NCBI GenBank assembly: GCA_048201975.1
Contig: DBFBGQ010000059.1
Coordinates: 1-58,352, forward strand
Length of the DNA stretch: 58,352 nucleotides
Origin: Egerieenecus sp048201975
Lineage (GTDB): Bacteria > Bacillota > Clostridia > Christensenellales > Aristaeellaceae
Direction: 5' to 3'
The notes beneath the pieces are model-generated. The model was given only the letters and a program-made list of their open reading frames with translations, did not search any database and was not told the DNA's origin. A program made the translations under genes and the position numbers. This document shows positions 23,613 through 30,080 of this stretch, piece by piece. The stretch's first letter is position 1. The number at the start of each line of letters is the position of its first letter.

Positions 23613-24440
23613 TCACTCCGCTTCAGCTTCCGTTTCCGCTTCCGCCCAGGCGGACTGGAAGAAGCCCTTGAAGGTGGTGTCCATGACCTCCTGGGTGATT
23701 TCAGAGCAGAACACTTCGGCAATCCGCTGATAGGTGGGATTTTCAACGTCGGCGGAGCGCACGGCGATCAGGCAGATGAATTGGTCGTCGCTCAGGTCGA
23801 TGGTCTCATAATAGATGGCGCTGGCAGGATCCACGCCGTAGCTGGCCGCGTAATTGCCGTTGATCACCGCGGCGTCCACATCCGCCAGGTACTGATAGGT
23901 CATGGCGGCGTTCACCATAACCAGCTCCACCTGGCTGGAAGCGATATTTTCCTCATTGGGCGTGCCCTCGTATTCCCCCAAGGTCAGCAATCCCGCATCC
24001 TCCAGCAGCAGCAGGGCCCGGCCATAGTTGGTGGCGTCATTGGGCACGGCCACGCTGAGCTTGGCGCCTTCCGCCGCGGCGGAGGTCAACGCCTCAATGG
24101 TTTCATACTTCTGGGAATAAAGGTTCATGGTGATCACAAAGGTATCGGCCAGCACCTGCAGATCGTAGCCATTGGTGGCCACGTCGTTGTCGAAATAAGC
24201 GTGGTGCTGGAAGGCGTTCATGCTGATATCGCCGCCGTTCAGGGCGTTGTTGGGAAGCGCGAAGTCGGAGAACTGCACCAGCTCCACCGTAATGCCTTCC
24301 TCCGCCAGGGCGTCGATGGCGGGCTTCCACAGGTCGTCATAGAAGGCGCCGGTCACGCCGATGGTCACGGTTTCCGCCAGGGAGAGCACAGGGGTCAGGA
24401 GCACAACCAGGGTCAGGAGCGCCGCGAATACCTTTTTCAT
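23613..24440 (-). CDS. metQ: Methionine ABC transporter substrate-binding protein MetQ, signal peptide without lipobox
   Basis: A 275-residue NlpA/MetQ protein binding methionine (D- or L-) outside the membrane. Family features are TVTIGVTGAFYDDLWKPA after the signal peptide, GGDISMNAFQHHAYFD near 66-81, VAVPNDATNYGRALLLLEDAGLL near 123-145 and NGNYAASYGVDP near 196. The N terminus MKKVFAALLTLVVLLTPVLS is a signal sequence. It contains no cysteine, so the usual lipoprotein anchor of Gram-positive binding proteins is absent. The C terminus is an acidic AEAETEAEAE tail. It is the third gene of the metNIQ group. Confidence 0.9.
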   Translation of the reverse strand: MKKVFAALLTLVVLLTPVLSLAETVTIGVTGAFYDDLWKPAIDALAEEGITVELVQFSDFALPNNALNGGDISMNAFQHHAYFDNDVATNGYDLQVLADTFVITMNLYSQKYETIEALTSAAAEGAKLSVAVPNDATNYGRALLLLEDAGLLTLGEYEGTPNEENIASSQVELVMVNAAMTYQYLADVDAAVINGNYAASYGVDPASAIYYETIDLSDDQFICLIAVRSADVENPTYQRIAEVFCSEITQEVMDTTFKGFFQSAWAEAETEAEAE

Positions 24441-24483
24441 GATGATGTTCCTCCTTCATTTTTCGTCGTTGCGTTGAACCAGA

Positions 24484-25170
24484 TCAATGGGTGTTCCGCC
24501 TGGCAATCCAGGTACCGATCATTTGGATGACGCACACCAGCGCCACAATGGCGATCACCGAGGCCCAGACGATATCCATGCGATTGTAGTTGTAGCCATA
24601 GGTGATGGAGTAATCCCCCAAGCCGCCCGCGCCCACATAGCCCGCCATGGCGGTCAGGCCAATGAGGCTGATCAGGGTAATGGTGGTGCCCCGGGCGATG
24701 GCCGCCGCGCCCTCCTTCAGATAAACGCGGAAAATGATGCCCAGGGGGCCGCTGCCCATGGCCTTGGCCGCCTCGATGAGCCCCGCGGGGATGTCGCTGA
24801 GCGCCGCTTCCACCTGCCGGGAAAAGAAGGGCGCCGAGCCCACCACCAGCGGCACGATCACTCCGCGAATGCCGATGCGCGTGCCCATGATCGCCTTGCT
24901 CACATACATCAAGAGCGCAATGAGGATCACGAATGGAATGGAGCGGATCAGGTTCACCACCTTATCCAGTACCTGATATGCCACCGGGCACGCCAGAATG
25001 CCGCCGGGCTTGAGCACCACCATCAGCAGCCCCAGGCACAGCCCGATCACAAACATCAGCGCGCCGGCCCAGCCGGTCATCACCAGCGTGGCCCATACGC
25101 TCTCCCAAAATTTCTCCGGGGAAGCCATCACATTGGGAAACAGCTGCTCAAGCAGGGTCTGCATGCGCAA
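24484..25170 (-). CDS. metI: Methionine ABC transporter permease MetI
   Basis: A 228-residue permease with five or six predicted helices. The EAA-type coupling loop PAGLIEAAKAMGSGPLGIIF (near 126-145) is typical of MetI, as are LIRSIPFVILIALL and TTITLISLIGLTAMAGYVGAGGLGD. It forms the membrane channel for methionine import with MetN and MetQ. The start overlaps the end of metN by 23 bp, indicating translational coupling. Confidence 0.95.
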   Translation of the reverse strand: MRMQTLLEQLFPNVMASPEKFWESVWATLVMTGWAGALMFVIGLCLGLLMVVLKPGGILACPVAYQVLDKVVNLIRSIPFVILIALLMYVSKAIMGTRIGIRGVIVPLVVGSAPFFSRQVEAALSDIPAGLIEAAKAMGSGPLGIIFRVYLKEGAAAIARGTTITLISLIGLTAMAGYVGAGGLGDYSITYGYNYNRMDIVWASVIAIVALVCVIQMIGTWIARRNTH

Positions 25171-26188
25171 TCACCTCCACGCCCACGTTCTTTTCCCGGA
25201 AATATGCCAGCGCGCGCTCGATGCCCTCCGCCCGGCCGGAGAACACCACCACCAGGCCGCCCAGGGGCACGCCTCCGATGAGCTCCACGCTGCCCAGCAC
25301 GATGTTCACATCCACCCCGAAATCCCGGGACACGGTGGAGACGATGGCCTCCGCCGCGCTTCCCCGCTGGTAGCTCAGGCGCACCAGCTTTTCCCCGGGC
25401 TTGAGGCGGGTGATCTCCGCACCCTCCTCCAACAATTCTTCCACCTTGTTCAGGTTGGTAGTGCTGTCCACAAAGGTGCGGGTGATCTCCTGCTTGGGGT
25501 GGGCGAAAATGGAGAACACGTCGCCCTCCTCCACCACCCGGCCGCTTTCCATCACCGCCACCCGGTGACAGGCTTCCTTGACCACCTGCATTTGATGGGT
25601 GATCATGACCACGGTGATGCCCATCTCCCGGTTCAGCCGCTGGATCAACTGCAGGATGGAAGCGGTGGTCTGGGGATCCAGGGCGCTGGTAGCCTCATCG
25701 CACAGCAGCACCTTGGGATCGCAGGCCAGAGCCCTGGCAATGGCCACCCGCTGCTTTTGCCCGCCGGAGAGCTGGGAGGGATAGGCGTCCCGCTTGTCCT
25801 CCAGCTCCACATACCGCAAAAGCGCCTCGGCCTTCTCCCGCACCGCTCTGCGGCTCATGCCGCTGAAGCGCAGGGGATACGCCACGTTGTCCAGCACCGT
25901 ACGGGTGGAAAAAAGATTGAACTGCTGAAAAATCATGCCGATCTTCCGCCGCTCCCGGTTCAACGCGGCGGCCCGCAAGGCGGTGAGCTCCACGCCGTCC
26001 ACCCGCACCGTGCCCTTGTCCGGGCGCTCCAGCAGGTTGATACACCGGATCAGCGTGGATTTTCCCGCGCCGGAGTAGCCGATCACGCCGTAGATTTCTC
26101 CCTTTTGCACCGTCAGGGTCACGTCCCGCAGGGCGTGGACGCTATCCTTGCCGGGAAAGGTTTTGCTCAGGTGTTCCAGCTCGATCAT
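25148..26188 (-). CDS. metN: Methionine ABC transporter ATP-binding protein MetN
   Basis: About 346 residues. The nucleotide-binding domain has Walker A GYSGAGKSTLIRC, QQFNLFSTRTVLDNV, the signature LSGGQKQRVAIARAL and Walker B VLLCDEATSALDP. A C-terminal NIL (ACT-like) domain from about residue 265 includes VSTVSRDFGVDVNIVLGSVELIGG; in the family it senses methionine and inhibits transport. The ATG at 26188 (MIELEHLSKTF) matches family starts and lies 12 bases past AGGAAGG; the ATG at 26200 would abut that Shine-Dalgarno. First structural gene after the Met-rich leader peptide and its terminator. Confidence 0.95.
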   Translation of the reverse strand: MIELEHLSKTFPGKDSVHALRDVTLTVQKGEIYGVIGYSGAGKSTLIRCINLLERPDKGTVRVDGVELTALRAAALNRERRKIGMIFQQFNLFSTRTVLDNVAYPLRFSGMSRRAVREKAEALLRYVELEDKRDAYPSQLSGGQKQRVAIARALACDPKVLLCDEATSALDPQTTASILQLIQRLNREMGITVVMITHQMQVVKEACHRVAVMESGRVVEEGDVFSIFAHPKQEITRTFVDSTTNLNKVEELLEEGAEITRLKPGEKLVRLSYQRGSAAEAIVSTVSRDFGVDVNIVLGSVELIGGVPLGGLVVVFSGRAEGIERALAYFREKNVGVEVIAHADPA

Positions 26189-26224
26189 GGCAACGTTCAT
26201 CCTTCCTGTGTCTGCCGGGGGAGG

Positions 26225-26262
26225 AAAAGAAAAAGGAGGCCGTCCCTATGCGGACGCCCTCC
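26225..26262 (-). terminator. Attenuator terminator before metN
   Basis: Minus-strand stem GGAGGGCGTCC/GGACGGCCTCC (one internal mismatch) with a 6-base loop and a long U-tract (TTTTTCTTTT). It lies 20 bases after the leader-peptide stop codon and about 37 bases before metN, the position expected of an attenuation terminator. Confidence 0.9.
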
Positions 26263-26282
26263 CTGCACCATGGCCTAAAAAT

Positions 26283-26384
26283 CTATACATGGCGGCGAAC
26301 GCATAACAAAGCGGAGTACATGCACATGCACATACCCTCGCACATCATCATGGCGTTCATCGTGTTCCATGCTGCATACGTCAT
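26283..26384 (-). CDS. Methionine-rich leader peptide of the metNIQ operon
   Basis: A 33-codon ORF between the operon promoter and the attenuator terminator. Met occurs at residues 1, 9, 12, 13, 14, 18, 20 and 22 (8 of 33) and Cys at 15, 19, 21 and 28. The core MMMCEGMCMCM is highly skewed. It has a strong Shine-Dalgarno (AGGAGG and AAAGGAG, the latter 9 bases before ATG) and a TAG stop 20 bases before the terminator stem. This is the architecture of a ribosome-mediated attenuation leader: stalling at Met (or Cys) codons would favour read-through. No SAM riboswitch or T-box sequence is seen in the leader. The mutually exclusive antiterminator pairing was not proven by hand. Confidence 0.78.
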   Translation of the reverse strand: MTYAAWNTMNAMMMCEGMCMCMYSALLCVRRHV

Positions 26385-26418
26385 GCGAAGCCGCTCCTTT
26401 CCTCCTGGCGTTGGAGTG

Positions 26419-26447
26419 AGTATACCAGCCCCAGGCGCTGCTGTCAA
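26419..26447 (-). promoter_or_regulatory. Promoter of the met leader/metNIQ operon
   Basis: Minus strand TTGACA (26442-26447), 17-base spacer, TATACT (26419-26424). The transcript would begin about 28 bases before the leader-peptide ATG. Confidence 0.9.
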
Positions 26448-26486
26448 CCCTGTTTTTGTAAAAAAACACCGTCCGAACATTTTTCC

Positions 26487-27101
26487 TTACTTTCTTTCCA
26501 GCAGCGTCCAGTCGCGCCGGGACCCGGAAAGCAGCCCTTCCCGCTTCATGCGGGTCAGCTCCCGGGCCATGGCGGCCCGGTCCACGCCCAGAAATTCCGC
26601 CAGGTCGCTCTGCGGCAGGGGCAGGCGCAGGACCGGCCCACCCTGCCGCTGAGCTTCCCGGCGGAAAAAGGCCATCAGCCGCTGCCGGGGCGAGCGCTGC
26701 CGCAGCATGTATCCCTGCCACATCCAGTCCTGGGCCATCTGCGTCAGGCGACGCCCCCACGCCTCCGACTGCGGATGCGCGGCCATGGACGCAAGCGCCT
26801 CCTGCCTGTGAAAAACCGTGAGCCGGGCAGGATACTTCGCCATAAAGTAGCAAACCCCCTGCCCCAAGGACAGCAGCATGGCCGCATCCATCACTTCCCC
26901 TGGCCGGAAAAAGCTGAGGATTCCGCGGGCGTATTGTTCGTTTTCCGCACAGAGGTACACCAGGCCCTCCTCCACCAGTGCGACGCTGTCCTCCTCCGGC
27001 CCTTTGGGGAAAATCCGCTCTCCCTTGGCGCAGCGCACGGTCCGTCCGGCGCCCGCAAACCCCTGTTGCGTCCAGGTTTCCTCCCAGGTTACATCCACCA
27101 T
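26487..27101 (-). CDS. Crp/Fnr family transcriptional regulator
   Basis: About 204 residues. The N-terminal half is a cyclic-nucleotide-binding-like jelly roll (GERIFPKGPEEDSVALVEEGLVYL, then ARGILSFFRPGEVMDAAMLL). The C-terminal half is an HTH_Crp winged helix with LPLPQSDLAEFLGVDRAAMARELTRMKREGLL. The four N-terminal cysteines of FNR are absent, so it is probably not an Fe-S oxygen sensor; the effector is unknown. The open frame extends to a TTG at 27170 that is part of the -35 box, so ATG 27101 is chosen (GGAG 12 bases upstream). It diverges from nrdD, with a candidate binding site between them. Confidence 0.9.
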   Translation of the reverse strand: MVDVTWEETWTQQGFAGAGRTVRCAKGERIFPKGPEEDSVALVEEGLVYLCAENEQYARGILSFFRPGEVMDAAMLLSLGQGVCYFMAKYPARLTVFHRQEALASMAAHPQSEAWGRRLTQMAQDWMWQGYMLRQRSPRQRLMAFFRREAQRQGGPVLRLPLPQSDLAEFLGVDRAAMARELTRMKREGLLSGSRRDWTLLERK

Positions 27102-27141
27102 ATTTTGTGTTGTCTCCTTTCCCAAGTGGCCTATGCTGTAT

Positions 27142-27170
27142 ATTATATTCCTGAACTGTGATTCTGGCAA
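27142..27170 (-). promoter_or_regulatory. Promoter of the Crp/Fnr regulator gene
   Basis: Minus strand TTGCCA (27165-27170), 17-base spacer, TATAAT (27142-27147). The candidate Crp/Fnr palindrome overlaps the -35 box, suggesting autoregulation. Confidence 0.8.
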
Positions 27171-27173
27171 CAG
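27156..27173. promoter_or_regulatory. Candidate Crp/Fnr-type operator upstream of nrdD
   Basis: Inverted repeat CTGT-N10-ACAG, with a TGTGA-like left half. Its centre (27164.5) is 41.5 bases before the expected nrdD start of transcription (about 27206, from TACAAT at 27194-27199, which has no good -35). That is the class II activator position. The functional link is an inference from geometry. Confidence 0.4.
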
Positions 27174-27243
27174 ATTTTTTTCGACAGGATTCGTACAATA
27201 GGGAGCGCTTTCGAAATTATCTGCAGAGGAGAGATGGGACTAC

Positions 27244-29400
27244 ATGAAAGTAATCAAGCGGAACGGTTCCGAGGTGGATTTCAACTCCTCCAAGATTGTA
27301 CTGGCCATCAGCAAGGCCAACGACGCCAGCCTGCGCCGGGAGATGACGCAGGAACAGATCCAGGAAGCGGCAGCGTATATTGCCTATAAGTGCGAGAAGA
27401 TGAACCGCGCGGTCTCCGTGGAGGAGATCCAGGACATGGTGGAAAACCAGATCATGGCCAGCGGAGCCTTTGAAGTGGCCAAGGGATATGTGCGGTACCG
27501 TTATAACCGCTCCCTGGTTCGCAAGGCTAACACCACCGACGACCGGATCCTCTCCCTGATCGAGTGCAACAACGAAGAGGTCAAACAGGAAAACGCCAAC
27601 AAGGACCCGGTGGTCAACAGCGTGCAGCGGGATTACATGGCCGGTGAAGTCAGCCGGGACCTGACCCGCCGCCTGCTGCTGCCCAAGGAGGTGGTGGATG
27701 CGGATCAGGAGGGCATCATCCACTTCCACGACGCCGATTATTATGCCCAGCACATGCATAACTGCGACCTGGTGAACCTGGACGACATGCTGCAAAACGG
27801 CACGGTCATCAGCGAAACGCTGATTGAAAAGCCCCACAGCTTCTCCACCGCCTGCAACATCGCCACCCAGATCATCGCCCAAGTGGCTTCCAACCAATAT
27901 GGCGGACAAAGCATCAGCCTTACCCACCTGGCTCCCTTTGTGCAGATCTCCCGGGACAAGATCCGCCAGGAGGTCTTGGGCGAAATCGAGGCCATGGGCA
28001 GCCATCCCGCCCAGGAGATCATAGACCGCATTGTGGAAATGCGCCTGCGCCGGGAGATCCAGAAGGGCGTGCAAACCATCCAGTATCAGGTGATCACCCT
28101 GATGACCACCAATGGCCAGGCGCCCTTCCTCACGGTGTTCATGTACCTGAACGAGGCCCGCAATCCCCAGGAGAAGAAGGACCTGGCGCTCATCATCGAA
28201 GAGACGCTGCATCAGCGCTATCAGGGCGTAAAAAACGAAGCCGGCGTATGGATTACCCCCGCATTCCCCAAGCTGATCTACGTGCTGGAGGAGGATAACA
28301 TCCGGGAGGGCACGGAGTATTTCTACCTGACCCAACTGGCGGCCAAGTGCACCGCCAAGCGCATGGTGCCCGACTATATCTCCGAAAAGAAAATGAAGGA
28401 GCTCAAGGAGGGCAACTGCTTCCCGGTCATGGGCTGCCGCAGCGCGCTGAACCCCTGGAAGGATGAGAACGGCCAATACAAGTTCTACGGCCGCTTCAAC
28501 CAGGGCGTGGTCACCATCAACCTGGTGGATGTGGCGCTGAGCTCCAGGGGCAATATGGACCGGTTCTGGGAGATCTTTGACGAGCGGCTGGCCCTGTGCT
28601 ACCGGGCGCTTATGTGCCGGCACAACCGCCTCAAGGGCACCCTCAGCGACGCCGCGCCCATCCTCTGGCAGTATGGCGCCATCGCCCGGCTGAAAAAGGG
28701 CGAGCCCATCGACAAGCTGCTCTATGGCGGCTACTCCACCATCTCCCTGGGCTATGCGGGGCTATGTGAATGCGTCCGCTATATGACGGGCAAATCCCAC
28801 ACGGATCCCAGCGCCACGGGCTTTGCCCTGGATGTGATGCGGCACATGAACGATGCCTGCGCCCGTTGGACCCGGGAAGAGAATATCTTCTTCAGCATCT
28901 ATGGCTCCCCCATTGAGAGCACCACCTATAAGTTTGCCAAGTGCCTCCAGCGCCGCTTCGGCATCATCAAGGGGGTTACGGACAAGGGGTACATCACCAA
29001 CAGCTACCATGTGAACGTCACCGAGGAGATCGACGCCTTCTCCAAGCTACGCTTCGAGGCTCAGTTCCAGGCCCTGTCCACCGGCGGCGCGGTGAGCTAT
29101 GTGGAAGTGCCCAACATGCAGGATAACCTGGAAGCGGTGATCAGCGTCATCCAGTTTATCTACGACAACATCATGTATGCGGAGCTGAACACCAAATCCG
29201 ATTACTGCCAGTGCTGCGGTTACGATGGGGAGATCGGCATTGTGGAGGAGAACGGCAAGCTCCTGTGGCAATGCCCCCGCTGCGGCAACCGGGATCAGAA
29301 CACGCTCAACGTCGCCCGCCGCACCTGCGGATACATTGGCACCCAGTTCTGGAACCAGGGCCGCACCCAGGAAATTAAGGAGCGTGTGCTCCACCTGTAA
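27244..29400 (+). CDS. nrdD: Anaerobic ribonucleoside-triphosphate reductase (class III)
   Basis: Reduces ribonucleotides to deoxyribonucleotides under anaerobic conditions with a glycyl radical. The 718-residue chain begins with an ATP-cone (VIKRNGSEVDFNSSKIVLAI). It contains HFHDADYYAQHMHNCDLVNL near 160-180, Cys residues in NCFPVMGCRSALNP near 393-406, a C-terminal zinc site CQCCGYDG...CPRCGN (about 656-685) and the glycyl radical loop RRTCGYIGTQFW near 691-702. The activase NrdG is encoded 17 bp downstream. The upstream promoter lacks a good -35 and may need the adjacent Crp/Fnr regulator. Confidence 0.97.
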   Translation: MKVIKRNGSEVDFNSSKIVLAISKANDASLRREMTQEQIQEAAAYIAYKCEKMNRAVSVEEIQDMVENQIMASGAFEVAKGYVRYRYNRSLVRKANTTDDRILSLIECNNEEVKQENANKDPVVNSVQRDYMAGEVSRDLTRRLLLPKEVVDADQEGIIHFHDADYYAQHMHNCDLVNLDDMLQNGTVISETLIEKPHSFSTACNIATQIIAQVASNQYGGQSISLTHLAPFVQISRDKIRQEVLGEIEAMGSHPAQEIIDRIVEMRLRREIQKGVQTIQYQVITLMTTNGQAPFLTVFMYLNEARNPQEKKDLALIIEETLHQRYQGVKNEAGVWITPAFPKLIYVLEEDNIREGTEYFYLTQLAAKCTAKRMVPDYISEKKMKELKEGNCFPVMGCRSALNPWKDENGQYKFYGRFNQGVVTINLVDVALSSRGNMDRFWEIFDERLALCYRALMCRHNRLKGTLSDAAPILWQYGAIARLKKGEPIDKLLYGGYSTISLGYAGLCECVRYMTGKSHTDPSATGFALDVMRHMNDACARWTREENIFFSIYGSPIESTTYKFAKCLQRRFGIIKGVTDKGYITNSYHVNVTEEIDAFSKLRFEAQFQALSTGGAVSYVEVPNMQDNLEAVISVIQFIYDNIMYAELNTKSDYCQCCGYDGEIGIVEENGKLLWQCPRCGNRDQNTLNVARRTCGYIGTQFWNQGRTQEIKERVLHL

Positions 29401-29417
29401 GGAGATGCGCCACGGGT

Positions 29418-29987
29418 ATGTATTACGCCAATATCAAGCCTTACGATATCGCCAACGGACCGGGCGTGCGCGTGAGCCTGTTCGTTTCCGGCTGCACGCA
29501 CCGCTGTGAAAACTGTTTTAATGCCGTGGCCTGGGATTTTCACTACGGCCAGCCCTTTACCCACGCCACCGAGGAGCAGATCATCCAGGACTGCCAAGCC
29601 GGTTACATTGCCGGGCTGACGCTGCTGGGCGGCGAACCCATGGAACCGGAAAACCAAAAAGCGCTGCTCCCCTTCCTGCAACGTTTCCGCCAGCGCTGCC
29701 CGGGCAAGAGCGTATGGTGCTACTCCGGGTATACCCTGGAGCAGCTGCTGGGGCGGGAGCCCGCCCGGTGCCGCTGCCCGGAAACGGACCGCATGCTGGC
29801 CCTGGTGGACGTGCTGGTGGACGGGGAATTCGTGCAGGCGCTGCACGATATTTCCCTGCGCTTCCGCGGCAGCAGCAACCAGCGTATCATCGACCTGCAA
29901 CAGACGCTGGCCAGCGGCGCAGTCACTCCCTGGCAGGACGCGGAGGTCTACGCCAGCCATGCCTGGAATCCGCAGCCCCAGGGCTGA
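29418..29987 (+). CDS. nrdG: Anaerobic ribonucleotide reductase activating enzyme (radical SAM)
   Basis: A 189-residue radical SAM protein that puts the glycyl radical on NrdD. The [4Fe-4S] motif is CTHRCENC (CX3CX2C, about residues 26-33), followed by LTLLGGEPMEPENQKALLPFL near 70-90 and VWCYSGYTLEQLLG near 102-115. Length and the N-terminal YYANIKPYDIANGPGVRVSLF are typical. It follows nrdD by 17 bp and forms the nrdDG operon. Confidence 0.96.
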   Translation: MYYANIKPYDIANGPGVRVSLFVSGCTHRCENCFNAVAWDFHYGQPFTHATEEQIIQDCQAGYIAGLTLLGGEPMEPENQKALLPFLQRFRQRCPGKSVWCYSGYTLEQLLGREPARCRCPETDRMLALVDVLVDGEFVQALHDISLRFRGSSNQRIIDLQQTLASGAVTPWQDAEVYASHAWNPQPQG

Positions 29988-30018
29988 ACCGCCGAATGTA
30001 AAACCTGTCCCCCCTGAA

Positions 30019-30047
30019 TTGACATTTTCCGCATTTTTTCGTAAGAT
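30019..30047 (+). promoter_or_regulatory. Promoter of the YkuD-CapA fusion gene
   Basis: TTGACA (30019-30024), 17-base spacer, TAAGAT (30042-30047), 33 bp before the TTG start. Confidence 0.8.
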
Positions 30048-30080
30048 GAGGACAAATGCCGACATCACGGGGGGATTTTT

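Noticed and set aside
26200..26420. SAM riboswitch or Met T-box in the metN leader
   Set aside because: No TGGNACCGCG T-box or SAM-I core was seen, and most of the leader is taken up by the Met-rich ORF and the terminator.
27095..27110. NrdR-box-like sequence CCACCATATTTTGTGT before nrdD
   Set aside because: It matches 13 of 16 positions but lies over the Crp/Fnr start codon, about 135 bp from nrdD, and has no second box at the usual spacing.
27217..28623. Long open frame antisense to nrdD
   Set aside because: nrdD is complete with catalytic motifs; the opposite frame has no ribosome site or recognisable domain.
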